This document shows, one piece after another, positions 23,839 to 32,138 of a DNA stretch of 64,000 bases. Source of the stretch: Cellulomonas carbonis. GTDB lineage: Bacteria > Actinomycetota > Actinomycetes > Actinomycetales > Cellulomonadaceae. The notes beneath the pieces are model-generated. The model was given only the letters and a program-made list of their open reading frames with translations. It did not search any database and was not told the DNA's origin. A program made the position numbers and the translations under genes. Numbering within the stretch: position 1 is the first letter of the stretch; each line of letters starts with the position of its first letter. The DNA lies in assembly GCF_014636275.1 (NCBI RefSeq), contig NZ_BMEB01000001.1, forward strand, positions 1-64,000. Reading direction: 5' to 3'.

Positions 23839-24427
23839 GGTGCGCCCTCCCAATCCGCGTGCACGTCGCGCTTAGGCCGCCGGGCGTCTGCTCGCTGGGT
23901 GTCGATCTGCCCAGTGGGGAGTTGCGCCGGCGCTAGGGTTCAGTGCGTGTCGTTAGCGCCTTTGCGCCTTCCCCTGTGTCCGGGGGCGAAACTCTTGCCG
24001 AGTCGGGTCAGGTTTGAGGCCTCTCAACGTCTCGGTCGGATCGCTTCCGCGTTGCGCCTGGTCGCAACGGCCAACGGCAAGCGGGGGTTGGTCGAGCCCG
24101 TCGCGACGTCGGAGTCGGGCGGCAGCGGTCGATTCGATTCGCGTTAGGCGTCCTGGATCTGCGATCTGCCCCAGGACGGCCGTCTCGGCCTCGTCGTCTC
24201 CTGGCCGGAGATCGGGCTACCCGGCACAGCCACCGCTCTGCAGCTCGTAGATCTCGAGGACCTCGAGCACCGAGTGATCTCCCTGAAATGACAGCGCCCG
24301 CACATGCCGCAGGCGGCCTGTAACCGCCGAGGCGCGTGCGCGGTCGATGGGCGGGCAGCAGGCCACCACGCGATCAGTGAGGGGCACGTCAGGCTGATCG
24401 GTGACCGTCGCGGGTGCGATGCTCGCT
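23839..24427. other. Gene-poor stretch with one possible gene fragment
   Basis: About 590 bases without a complete gene. A plus-strand frame at 24148-24291 reads ASWICDLPQDGRLGLVVSWP, EIGLPGTATALQLVDLEDL and EHRVISLK before a stop. It looks protein-like but has a stop directly upstream (24145-24147) and no start codon, so it is probably the tail of a degraded gene. I recognise no family. Confidence 0.35.
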
Positions 24428-24429
24428 GT

Positions 24430-25002
24430 GTGATCGACGACTATGCGAAGGCCTACCTCCACGAAGACCTGCGCTGGGTACGCCGTTCGATCCTCAGCAG
24501 GGTCGAGGGTCTCTCGGAGTACGACGCTCGGCGTCCGCTGACGAGGACGGGGACCAACGTGCTCGGTCTGGTCAAGCACCTGACCCTGTCCGAGGCGCGG
24601 TACCTCGGTGACATCTTCGGCCGGCCGTACCCGGAACCGATTCCCAGCTTCGACGACCCGAACTACGCGAACCGAGACAGCCTGTGGGTCACCGAGCGTG
24701 AGTCGCGCGGCGACATCCTGGACGGTTACCGGCGGGCCTGCGCTCACGCCGACGCCACGATCGAGGCCTTGCCGATCGACGCCCCAGGGGTCGTCCCCTG
24801 GTGGCCGCGGCCGGAAGTGAAGCTGTTCAACGTGATGGTGCACGTCCTCACCGAGACCAACCGGCATGCCGGCCACGCCGACATCCTGCGCGAGCACTTG
24901 GACGACGCGGCCGGTGCTCACCCGAGGTCGTCCGATGAGGACTGGGCGGCACACCGAGCGCAGGTGGACGCTGCAGCGCGGGCGGCCGCCCGCATGGCCT
25001 GA
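24430..25002 (+). CDS. DinB/DUF664-family protein
   Basis: A 190-residue four-helix-bundle protein of the DinB/DUF664 group. The helix with LGLVKHLTLSEARYLGDIFG and the later VMVHVLTETNRHAGHADILRE carry His residues at the metal-site positions (the last one in the HAGH pattern). In actinobacteria many members are mycothiol- or other thiol-dependent transferases, but the substrate cannot be told. The GTG start at 24430 gives VIDDYAKAYLHEDL, the normal beginning; the frame upstream is not protein-like. Confidence 0.8.
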   Translation: MIDDYAKAYLHEDLRWVRRSILSRVEGLSEYDARRPLTRTGTNVLGLVKHLTLSEARYLGDIFGRPYPEPIPSFDDPNYANRDSLWVTERESRGDILDGYRRACAHADATIEALPIDAPGVVPWWPRPEVKLFNVMVHVLTETNRHAGHADILREHLDDAAGAHPRSSDEDWAAHRAQVDAAARAAARMA

Positions 25003-25377
25003 ACGTCTACGACGGCGAAGTCCTCGGAGATGTCCCGCCCACTGGCGCGGCGCCGTCAGCCCAGCCACGCCATGTCGCTCATCGCGCTGCTCAGACGCAC
25101 GGTCATGCCTGCGGGCTCTGCGTCCGCCGATGAGCGACACCAACGATGCGTGGTTGGGGTGCACTGGTCGTGGCAGAACGCGGACGCCCTCGCGCGACAG
25201 GGGACTGCCCGGACTGGACACTTAATGGACACTTTTCGGCGGCCAGGGGGCGCCAAGAAGCCCCAGAAGCGTCTAGCGTGAGGAGTCTGAACCGCACCGA
25301 TCCGGACGTCTGCCCAGGTCAGCGCGAGACGAGTCGAGATGAGCGAAGACCTTCTTGGGTCGCGATGGTGCCGTGGC
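25003..25377. other. Non-coding junction before the tmRNA fragment
   Basis: About 375 bases between the DinB-like gene and the tmRNA fragment. Short frames exist but none has protein-like composition or a ribosome binding site. I see no integrase gene or fragment here, which is where one would be expected next to an attachment site. Confidence 0.4.
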
Positions 25378-25417
25378 AATCCAGGGGGTCAGGGGTTCGA
25401 GTCCCCTCAGCTCCACC
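25378..25417 (+). ncRNA. ssrA: tmRNA (ssrA) 3'-end fragment, candidate attachment site
   Basis: The segment ends AGGGG-TTCGAGT-CCCCT (T-arm, 25391-25407), CAGCTCC (3' acceptor strand), A, then CC. The acceptor end CAGCTCCACC is characteristic of tmRNA, whose 5' end GGGGCTG pairs with it. Upstream there is no tmRNA body (no GGGGCTG start, tag reading frame or pseudoknots within 400 bases), so only the 3' part is present. tmRNA genes are classic integration sites; this copy would be one end of an element whose other end carries the full gene outside the window. Confidence 0.65.
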
Positions 25418-25421
25418 GACG

Positions 25422-25451
25422 AAGGGGCCCGACCGTCAGGTCGGGCCCCTT
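25422..25451 (+). terminator. Strong terminator after the tmRNA fragment
   Basis: A perfect 13-bp stem, AAGGGGCCCGACC (25422-25434) and GGTCGGGCCCCTT (25439-25451), with loop GTCA and a TT end. It is the former ssrA terminator and marks the start of the core chromosome. Confidence 0.85.
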
Positions 25452-25564
25452 CTGCGTGTCCCGGGCCGCCCGCCGCGGTCCTCCGAGGCGCCGTCCCCGG
25501 GCACCCTCCGGCCCCTGCCCTCGGCAGGCGGGGGTGCCGCACCGCGTGACAGGCTGGACCCGAG

Positions 25565-27205
25565 ATGACCATGCCACCGCACGCTCCCGGGCGACGACGT
25601 GGGCGCCGGCCGCGGCCCGACCTGCGCGCCGTCGCGAAGGACCTGCTCGTCGTCGTGGCCCTGGTGCTGCCCGCTGCCCTGTACGGGATCGCGACCGCGT
25701 CGGCCACCGCGAGCCTCGGCCCGCACCAGGCTCGCTACGAGGTCACGCTCGACGACCGCGTGACGGTCGACCTGGGGCCGCTGGGCACCCTCGTGATCGA
25801 GTCGCCCGTGCCGGCGCTCGGCGCGCGCGTGACGGTCCAGGAGATCCCCCGCGAGCTCGTCGAGGTGCCGACGGCCAGCACGCTCGAGCAGCTGTCGGGA
25901 GACCTCGACCGGTACGTCCGGCTCTTCAGCGCGCCCGAGGCCACGCTCGACGTGGCCGTCCGCACGCTGGTCACCGACGCGCTGCGCCGCACCGCGGTCG
26001 CCACGGCCGTGCTCGCCGGGCTCGTCCTGGGGTTCCGCGCACTGCTCGGACCCGATCGGCGCCGCGAGCTCGCCGTCGTCGTCCGGGACAACCGGCACGT
26101 CCTCGTCGCGGCTCCGCTGGTCCTCGTCGTCGTCGCGTCGACCGTCACCGCATCGGGCACCTCGCCGCCCACGCGACCGTCCCCGGGGCGTGCGTCGTCC
26201 GTCTTCGACGGGACGGCGCTCGAGGGCGCCGTCATCACCGGGCGGCTCGCGGGCGTGATCGACACCTACGGTGGGCGGGCCGTCGCGGCGTACCGCTCGA
26301 ACGAGGCGTTCTACGACACCGCCGCGGCGAGCGTGCGTGAGGCGTGGGACGAGCGGCGCGACGTCGACGCACGCGTCGCCGAGGTGCGTGAGGCCGCGGG
26401 GCTCGTCGGCCCGTCCCCGGTCGAGGACCCGGTCGTGGCGCTGGTCGTCTCGGACCTGCACTGCAACGTCGGGATGGCGCGGGTGATCCGTGCGGCGATC
26501 GAGGAGTCCGGCGCGACCGTCGTCCTCAACGCGGGCGACACGACCATGAACGGCACGCAGGTCGAGACGTACTGCGTCACGGCGTTCGCGCAGGCCACGC
26601 CGGCCGGGGTCACGACCGTCGTCGCGGACGGCAACCACGACAGCGCCGTCGTGACGGGTCACGCACGCTCGCTCGGCTGGGTCGTGCTCGACGGTCAGCC
26701 TGTCGACGTCGCGGGCGTGCGCGTCCTCGGCGCACGCGACCCGCGCTCGACCCGCATCGGCGAGGGCACCGTGGTCGACGGGGCCGAGACGCCGCGCGAG
26801 CTCGCGGACAGGCTCGCCGACGTCGCGTGCGCCGACGACGCGGGGATCGACCTCATGCTCGTCCACGACCCCGCGATCGGCGCCGAGACGCTCGCGCGCG
26901 GGTGCGCACCCGCGCAGGTGTCGGGCCACTGGCACCGCCGGATCGGCCCGGTCGTGGAGGGCAGCGGGGTGCGGTACGTGAGCAGCAGCACCGCGGGTGC
27001 GATCGAGGGTCAGGCCACCGTGGGACCGCTCAACGGCGCCGCCGAGATGACCGTCCTGCGCTTCGACGCCGCCACGGGCCGGGTCGTGGACTACCGCCTG
27101 GTCCGCGTCGCACGCGACGCCGCCGTGACCGTGAGCCCGGCGCTGCGCTGGCCGGCCGCGGCGCCCGTCTGGTCCCGCACGACCGACCCCGACGTCCCCG
27201 TCTGA
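25565..27205 (+). CDS. Membrane-anchored metallophosphoesterase
   Basis: This 546-residue protein has an N-terminal membrane segment (LLVVVALVLPAALYGIATA, about 22-40), two more (about 158-176 and 192-210) and a C-terminal calcineurin-like phosphoesterase domain. All metal motifs are present: VVSDLHCNVG (DxH), LNAGDTTMNG (GD), ADGNHDS (GNHD), LVHDP and SGHWHRR (GHxH). It should hydrolyse a phosphoester on one face of the membrane; the substrate is unknown. The start is ATG 25565 (MTMPPH). It is the first chromosomal gene after the island boundary. Confidence 0.85.
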   Translation: MTMPPHAPGRRRGRRPRPDLRAVAKDLLVVVALVLPAALYGIATASATASLGPHQARYEVTLDDRVTVDLGPLGTLVIESPVPALGARVTVQEIPRELVEVPTASTLEQLSGDLDRYVRLFSAPEATLDVAVRTLVTDALRRTAVATAVLAGLVLGFRALLGPDRRRELAVVVRDNRHVLVAAPLVLVVVASTVTASGTSPPTRPSPGRASSVFDGTALEGAVITGRLAGVIDTYGGRAVAAYRSNEAFYDTAAASVREAWDERRDVDARVAEVREAAGLVGPSPVEDPVVALVVSDLHCNVGMARVIRAAIEESGATVVLNAGDTTMNGTQVETYCVTAFAQATPAGVTTVVADGNHDSAVVTGHARSLGWVVLDGQPVDVAGVRVLGARDPRSTRIGEGTVVDGAETPRELADRLADVACADDAGIDLMLVHDPAIGAETLARGCAPAQVSGHWHRRIGPVVEGSGVRYVSSSTAGAIEGQATVGPLNGAAEMTVLRFDAATGRVVDYRLVRVARDAAVTVSPALRWPAAAPVWSRTTDPDVPV

Positions 27206-27283
27206 CGGGTGCCCCGGGCGCGGGGCGTACGGTAGGTGCCGCGTTCGCCCGGCGCGACGCCCCCGCCCGTCGAGAGGAGCCCC

Positions 27284-27961
27284 GTGCGTCCCCGCCCCCT
27301 GCCGACCCCGGGCCCGCGCGGCCGCCGATCCCTCGTGCTGCTGCTCGGCCTGGTGCTCGCCGTGGTCGCACCCCTCCCGGCCCTCGCGCACGACGCCCTC
27401 GTGGGCAGCGAGCCCGCGGACGGGGCCGTCGTCGGGACTCCGCCCACCGACGTCGTGCTCACGTTCTCGTCGACGCAGCTCGACGTCGGAGCGGCGGTCA
27501 CCGTCACGGGCCCGGACGGTCGCGAGTGGGTGGAGGGCGCGCCCCTCGTCGAGGGCGAGCGGGTCGTCCAGCCGCTCGCGACCGGCATGGTCCCGGGCAG
27601 CTACACCGTCGAGTGGCGATCGGTGTCGGGCGACGGTCACCCGGTGACGGGCACGTTCGCGTTCGAGGTGGCCGCGGGGGCCACCGACCCGGCCGGGCCG
27701 AGCGCCTCGCCCGAGCCGGTGCCGACGGAGGAGGCGGAGGAATCGGGGGACCAGGCGCCCGCGCCGAGCGCGGCGGCGGGCACCACGGACGGTGCGGACG
27801 ACGACGTCGCCGCCGCGGGAGCCTCGCAGGCCGCCGGCGCCGACGCGTCCGAGCCCGCGCGTCGCGGCCCGGCCGGTCCCGTCGGCGTCGTCGTCGGCGT
27901 CGCGCTCCTGGCCCTCGCCGCGTGGACGGTCGTGCGCCGCCGGGGGTCCGGGCGTGGCTGA
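27284..27961 (+). CDS. CopC-domain copper-resistance-type protein
   Basis: A 225-residue exported protein. Its signal peptide (RSLVLLLGLVLAVVAPLPALA) is followed directly by HDALVGSEPADGAVV, placing a His at the mature N-terminus as in CopC copper sites; a second conserved His is in VSGDGHPVTGTF. An acidic Pro/Ala/Glu linker and a C-terminal helix (VGVVVGVALLALAAWTVV) with RRR anchor it. It probably binds copper outside the cell. I start at GTG 27284, preceded by GAGAGGAG; the earlier ATG at 27236 lacks this. The following gene begins inside its last codons. Confidence 0.8.
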   Translation: MRPRPLPTPGPRGRRSLVLLLGLVLAVVAPLPALAHDALVGSEPADGAVVGTPPTDVVLTFSSTQLDVGAAVTVTGPDGREWVEGAPLVEGERVVQPLATGMVPGSYTVEWRSVSGDGHPVTGTFAFEVAAGATDPAGPSASPEPVPTEEAEESGDQAPAPSAAAGTTDGADDDVAAAGASQAAGADASEPARRGPAGPVGVVVGVALLALAAWTVVRRRGSGRG

Positions 27962-28715
27962 ACGCACGCGACCCGCACGACGTGGGGACGTCCGGCCGAG
28001 CGCGCCGCGACCGCGTCGGGAGCCGGACCCCGAGGTCACGCGTCGTCGGGGGCTCGTCACGCTCGGCGCCGTGCTCCTCGTCGTCGCGCTCCTCACGGGT
28101 GGCCCGTGGGTGTACGCCCGCGTCGTGGCCCCGCAGGAGCGTGAGCCGCTCGTCCTGCCCGAGGAGACGCACGAGCCGGCGACGGTCGCCGGACCGCTCG
28201 ACGTCGAGGGCACGTGGCAGGTGGGCCCCGGGTCGGAGGCCGGCTACCGGATCGACGAGGTGCTCGCTGGCGAGGCCGTGACCGTCGTCGGGCGGACGCA
28301 GGAGGTCACGGGAGCGCTCACGGTCACCGGTGGGATGCTGACCCAGGTCGAGGTCGCGGTCGACATGGCGGGCGTCGCGACGGACGAGTCCGCGCGCGAC
28401 GCGTACTTCCGGCGTGCGCTCGACACGACCACCTACCCGCAGGCCGTCTTCCGCCTGACCGAGCCGGTCGATGTCTCGGGGCTCGCGACGGCGCAGGAGC
28501 CGGTCCTCGTCCCCGTCGCCGGGACCCTGACGCTGCACGGGGTCGACCGGCCGGTCACGCTCGAGGTGGAGGCACGCCGGACGCCCGACGGCGTCCAGGT
28601 CGCCGCGACGGCACCGGTGGTCCTCGAGGACTTCGGGCTGTCCGCACCGGACCTCGGCTTCGTGACCGTCGAGCCGCAGGGGACGCTCGAGCTCCTGCTC
28701 GAGCTCACGCGCTGA
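27954..28715 (+). CDS. YceI-family protein, membrane-anchored
   Basis: A 253-residue protein. A GTG start at 27954 overlaps the CopC-like stop by 8 bases; a membrane helix at about 32-54 (LVTLGAVLLVVALLTGG) is followed by a YceI beta-barrel: GTWQVGPGSEAGYRIDEVL, DESARDAYFRRALDTTTYP, TLTLHGVDRPVTLEVEA and a C-terminal FVTVEPQGTLELLLEL. YceI proteins bind isoprenoid or other lipidic ligands outside the membrane. Coupling to CopC suggests an envelope role. Confidence 0.85.
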   Translation: MAERTRPARRGDVRPSAPRPRREPDPEVTRRRGLVTLGAVLLVVALLTGGPWVYARVVAPQEREPLVLPEETHEPATVAGPLDVEGTWQVGPGSEAGYRIDEVLAGEAVTVVGRTQEVTGALTVTGGMLTQVEVAVDMAGVATDESARDAYFRRALDTTTYPQAVFRLTEPVDVSGLATAQEPVLVPVAGTLTLHGVDRPVTLEVEARRTPDGVQVAATAPVVLEDFGLSAPDLGFVTVEPQGTLELLLELTR

Positions 28716-28762
28716 GAGGCGGCACCCCCGCCCGCTCCCTGGCGCACGGGCACCGTGTGTGG

Positions 28763-28783
28763 TGACATTTCGGTGTGCCGAAA
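28763..28783. promoter_or_regulatory. Promoter and candidate metal-regulator operator of the transporter operon
   Basis: A -10-like TGACAT (28763-28768) ends 6 bases before the GTG at 28775. The perfect inverted repeat TTTCGG-TGTG-CCGAAA (28768-28783) covers the start codon. Transcription would begin at or next to the GTG, so a bound repressor would block initiation. The DtxR-family regulator at the operon end is the likely ligand; that is inference. Confidence 0.5.
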
Positions 28784-29707
28784 CCTGCCAGCGCACGTCG
28801 CGGTGCGGCCGCCGCAGCGCTCTCGCTGCTCGCCGGGTGCGCGGTGGGCGCCGCGGCCCCCGACGCGCCCGCGGCTGACGACGGTCGCGACGCGCGGCTG
28901 CACGTCGTCGCGAGCTTCACGGTCCTCGCCGACATGACGGCCGAGGTGGCCGGCGACGACGTGCTGGTGACGTCGGTGACCCGTCCCGGCTCGGAGATCC
29001 ACGGCTACGAGCCCACCCCGGACGACCTGCGCCGCGCGACCGGCGCCGACCTGCTGCTCGTCAACGGGCTCGGCCTCGAAGGGTGGGTCGAGCGCCTCGT
29101 GGAGCCGCTCGGGCTGCGCACCGTGGTGGTGACCGACGGGATGGCGAGCCTGCCGATCGCCGACGGCGACGCCCGGAACCCGCACCTGTGGATGTCGCCG
29201 CGCGCGGGTCAGGACTACGTGCACGCGATCGCGGGCGCGCTGGCCGAGGTGGACCCCGCGGGCGCTGCGGGCTACGCCGCGCGCGCCGAGCGGTACGCGG
29301 CGCGGCTGGAGCGTCTGCACGGCGAGCTGCTCGCTGCCCTCGCGACCGTCCCGCCCGCACGGCGGCTCCTCGTCACGTGCGAGGGTGCGTTCTCCTACCT
29401 CGCGCGCGACGCGGGCATGGCGGAGGCGTACCTGTGGCCCGTCAACGCGGAGCGGCAGGGGACGCCGCGCCAGGTGGCCGCGGTGATCCGCGCCGTCCGC
29501 GAGTCCGACGTGCCGGCCGTGTTCTGCGAGTCGACCGTCGCCCCGACCGCACAGGTGCAGGTCGCCCGGGAGACGGGCGCCCGGTTCGCGGGCGTGCTGC
29601 ACGTCGACTCGCTCACGACCGCCGACGGCCCCGCACCGACCTACCTCGACCTCCTGCGGCACGACGTCGACGTCGTCGTGGCGGGGCTCACAGGGGAGGG
29701 CTCGTGA
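28775..29707 (+). CDS. Metal ABC transporter, substrate-binding lipoprotein (Mn/Zn type)
   Basis: A 310-residue cluster A-I solute-binding protein. Its lipobox is LLAGC (residues 18-22). The metal ligands are at expected places: His in SRPG-like SEIHGYEPTP, His in NPHLWMSP, Glu in CEGAFSYLARDAGM and Asp in HVDSLTT. The EGAFSYLARDAG block with two His, Glu and Asp resembles manganese-type members (PsaA/MntC/SitA) more than zinc-type ZnuA, which has a His-rich loop absent here. The GTG start fits the leaderless promoter. It overlaps the ATPase gene by 4 bases. Confidence 0.85.
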   Translation: MPKPASARRGAAAAALSLLAGCAVGAAAPDAPAADDGRDARLHVVASFTVLADMTAEVAGDDVLVTSVTRPGSEIHGYEPTPDDLRRATGADLLLVNGLGLEGWVERLVEPLGLRTVVVTDGMASLPIADGDARNPHLWMSPRAGQDYVHAIAGALAEVDPAGAAGYAARAERYAARLERLHGELLAALATVPPARRLLVTCEGAFSYLARDAGMAEAYLWPVNAERQGTPRQVAAVIRAVRESDVPAVFCESTVAPTAQVQVARETGARFAGVLHVDSLTTADGPAPTYLDLLRHDVDVVVAGLTGEGS

Positions 29708-30480
29708 GCACCGGCACCGGCACCGGCACCGCGCTCGCGGTTCGCGGGCTGACCGTGCGGTACCGCGAGACGGTCGCGCTCGAGGACGTGACGCTCGACG
29801 TCGGGGCGGGTCAGGCGTGCGGCCTCGTCGGGATGAACGGGTCGGGCAAGTCCACGCTGTTCCGGACCGTGGTGGGGCTCGTGCGGGCCCAGGCCGGCAG
29901 CGTCGAGGTCCTCGGCGGGTCGGTCGCGCAGGCCCGGGCGCGGGGCGCCGTCGGCTACGTCCCGCAGCAGGACGACCTCGACCGCGACTTCCCCGTCTCG
30001 GTGCGCGACGTCGTCCTCATGGGTCGCTACCACCGGATGGGCCCGACCCGTCGCGCGCGCCCCGACGACGACCGCGCGGTCGCCGAGGCCCTCGCGCGCG
30101 TGGGCCTCGAGGGGCTCGCCGGGCGCCAGATCGGGCGACTCTCGGGCGGTCAGCGCCAGCGCGTGCTGCTCGCTCGCGCGCTCGCCCAGGAGGCGCGGCT
30201 GCTGCTGCTCGACGAGCCGTTCACGGGGCTCGACGTCATGTCGCAGGCCGCGGTGACCGAGGTGCTGCGGGAGATCGTCGACGCGGGCGGCAGCGTGCTC
30301 GTCTCGACGCACGACCTGTCGGTCCTGCCGGACCTGTGCTCGCGCTCGGTGCTCCTGCACCACCGGGTGCTCGCCGCGGGGCCGACCGCCGACGTCCTCA
30401 CGCCGGCGAACCTCGCTCGGACCTTCGGCCTCGACCCCGCGACCGGTCGCGTCCCGACGCGCGGGGGAGGGTCACGGTGA
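29704..30480 (+). CDS. Metal ABC transporter ATP-binding protein
   Basis: A 258-residue ATPase. Walker A is GMNGSGKST, the Q-loop YVPQQDDLD, the signature LSGGQRQR, Walker B LLLLDEPF and the H-loop STHD. It belongs to the Mn/Zn/Fe family by the QDDLDRDFPVSVRDVVLMGR stretch. The GTG at 29704 overlaps the upstream TGA (GTGA), and its own TGA overlaps the permease GTG. It drives import with the permease at 30477. Confidence 0.9.
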   Translation: MSTGTGTGTALAVRGLTVRYRETVALEDVTLDVGAGQACGLVGMNGSGKSTLFRTVVGLVRAQAGSVEVLGGSVAQARARGAVGYVPQQDDLDRDFPVSVRDVVLMGRYHRMGPTRRARPDDDRAVAEALARVGLEGLAGRQIGRLSGGQRQRVLLARALAQEARLLLLDEPFTGLDVMSQAAVTEVLREIVDAGGSVLVSTHDLSVLPDLCSRSVLLHHRVLAAGPTADVLTPANLARTFGLDPATGRVPTRGGGSR

Positions 30481-31424
30481 GCACGGTGAGCACCGTGAGC
30501 GCGCTGAGCGCCGAGGCCCTGGGCGCCCTCCCGGGCCTCGTCGGGCTGGTCGACGTGGTGACCGCACCCGGCGGGCCGGGGACGGCCGACGCCTCGGCGT
30601 GGTGGCAGGTCCTCGTCGAGCCCTGGCAGTACGGCTTCATGCGCCGCGCGCTGCTCGTGACGGTCGTCGCGAGCGTCGTGAGCGCGCTCCTGAGCTGCTG
30701 GTTGGTCCTCATCGGCTGGTCGCTCATGGGCGACGCCGTCTCCCACGCGGTCCTGCCCGGCGTCGTCCTCGCCTACCTGGTCGGGGCGCCGTTCGCCGTG
30801 GGCGCCGTCGTCTTCGGCGTGGGTGCGGTGGCACTGATCGGCGCCGTGCGGGACACGACCCGGCTCAAGGAGGACACCGCGATCGGGGTGGTCTTCACGA
30901 CGGTGTTCGCGGTCGGCGTGGTCCTGGTCTCGACCACGCCGAGCCAGGTCGACCTCACGCACATCCTCTTCGGCAACGTCCTGGGCGTCTCGGACGCGGA
31001 CATCGTCCAGGTGCTCGTCCTCGCGGCCGCGACGGGGATCACGCTCGTCGTCCTGCGACGCGACATCACGCTGTACGCGTTCGACCGCGTGCACGCGCAC
31101 GTCGTCGGGCTGCCGGTGCGACGGACGGGCGCGCTGCTGCTCGGGCTGCTCGCGGTGACCGTGGTCGTCGCGCTGCAGGCCGTCGGCGTCGTGCTGGCCG
31201 TCGCGATGGTCATCACGCCGGGCGCGACGGCCTTCCTCCTGACGGACCGGATCGGGCGGATGCTCGTCGTCGCGCCCGTGCTCGCGGCCGTCGCGGCCGT
31301 CGTCGGGACGTGGGGCAGCTACGCGCTCGACGTCGGCAGCGCGGGCCTCGTGGTGGTGTGCCAGGGCCTGCTGTTCGCGGCCGCGTACGTCGTGTCCCGC
31401 GTGCGGACGAGGGCGGTCGCGTGA
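30477..31424 (+). CDS. Metal ABC transporter permease
   Basis: A 315-residue integral membrane protein of the ZnuB/MntB family with about eight helices. The region GWSLMGDAVSHAVLPGVVLA is the conserved coupling-helix signature, and STTPSQVDLTHILFGNVLGV is typical. The first ~45 residues (VSTVSTVSALSAEALGALPG) precede the first helix and are longer than usual. It starts with GTG in a GTGA overlap and ends in one. Confidence 0.88.
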   Translation: MSTVSTVSALSAEALGALPGLVGLVDVVTAPGGPGTADASAWWQVLVEPWQYGFMRRALLVTVVASVVSALLSCWLVLIGWSLMGDAVSHAVLPGVVLAYLVGAPFAVGAVVFGVGAVALIGAVRDTTRLKEDTAIGVVFTTVFAVGVVLVSTTPSQVDLTHILFGNVLGVSDADIVQVLVLAAATGITLVVLRRDITLYAFDRVHAHVVGLPVRRTGALLLGLLAVTVVVALQAVGVVLAVAMVITPGATAFLLTDRIGRMLVVAPVLAAVAAVVGTWGSYALDVGSAGLVVVCQGLLFAAAYVVSRVRTRAVA

Positions 31425-32092
31425 GCGCCCGCACGCCGTCCGCCACGGTCGAGGACTACCTCAAGGTGGTGTGGAGCCTCCAGGAGTGGGACGACGCGCC
31501 GGTCACGACGACGCGGCTCGCGCGCCGTCTCGGCGTCGGCGCGCCGACGGTCTCGGAGACCGTGCAGCGGCTCGCGGAGCGCGGGTGGCTCGTCCACGAG
31601 CCGTACCGCGGCGTGACGCTGACGGCGACCGGGCGAGCGCTCGCGGTGCGGATGGTCCGCCGGCACCGCGTGCTCGAGACGTGGCTCGTCGAGGCCCTCG
31701 GGTACGCCTGGGACGAGGTGCACGAGGAGGCGGAGGTGCTCGAGCACGCGGTGTCCGACCGGCTCGTCGACCGCCTGCACCGCGCGCTCGGCTCGCCGAC
31801 GCGCGACCCGCACGGCGACCCGGTGCCGGACGCCGACGGGACCGTGCACCGACCGGACGCGGTGCTGCTCGCCGACCTCGCGGCCGGGCAGGCGGGACGG
31901 GTCGTGCGCGTCGACGACGCGGTCCCCGAGGTCCTGCGCGAGTGCGACGCCGCGGGCGTGGCGCTCGACGTCGTCGTCGTCGCGCCCGTCGCGCTGTCCG
32001 GGCCGGCGCTGCGTGCGGTCCGCGTCCAGCCCGTGGACGCGCCGGACGGCGAGGGGGCGCGCGACGGCGGAGCGCAGGTTACGCTGCCGTAG
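31421..32092 (+). CDS. mntR: DtxR/MntR-family metal-dependent regulator
   Basis: A 223-residue regulator. The N-terminal winged HTH is ATVEDYLKVVWSLQEWDDAP, then TTTRLARRLGVGAPTVSETV. The dimerisation/metal domain is HRVLETWLVEALGYAWDEVHEEAEVLEHAVSD, with the His and Glu ligands of the family. The C-terminal part continues into an SH3-like/FeoA domain (LADLAAGQAGRVVRVDD). It closes the four-gene transporter operon with a GTGA overlap and probably represses it when metal is plentiful. The symbol reflects the Mn-type transporter and is not proven. Confidence 0.8.
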   Translation: MSARTPSATVEDYLKVVWSLQEWDDAPVTTTRLARRLGVGAPTVSETVQRLAERGWLVHEPYRGVTLTATGRALAVRMVRRHRVLETWLVEALGYAWDEVHEEAEVLEHAVSDRLVDRLHRALGSPTRDPHGDPVPDADGTVHRPDAVLLADLAAGQAGRVVRVDDAVPEVLRECDAAGVALDVVVVAPVALSGPALRAVRVQPVDAPDGEGARDGGAQVTLP

Positions 32093-32138
32093 GTTCAGTG
32101 TCGGCGGCCCCGCCGGCCCCTGACAACCGGAGCTGCCC

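Larger units (their letters stand above)
1..25417. mobile_element. Right part of a probable genomic island integrated at ssrA
   Basis: Accessory content (IS ends, orphan genes, repeats, a Tad cluster, an excisionase-like gene) runs from the window start to the tmRNA 3' fragment, after which housekeeping genes begin abruptly. The left end, with an intact ssrA and probably the integrase, is outside the window. The second att-like scar at 23088 suggests layered integrations. The extent is inferred. Confidence 0.4.

Noticed and set aside
25030..25281. An 83-codon frame next to the tmRNA fragment, considered as an integrase remnant
   Set aside because: It has none of the tyrosine-recombinase motifs and its composition is random-like.
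25436..28213. A 925-codon minus-strand frame
   Set aside because: Antisense to the metallophosphoesterase, CopC-like and YceI-like genes, which have clear motifs.
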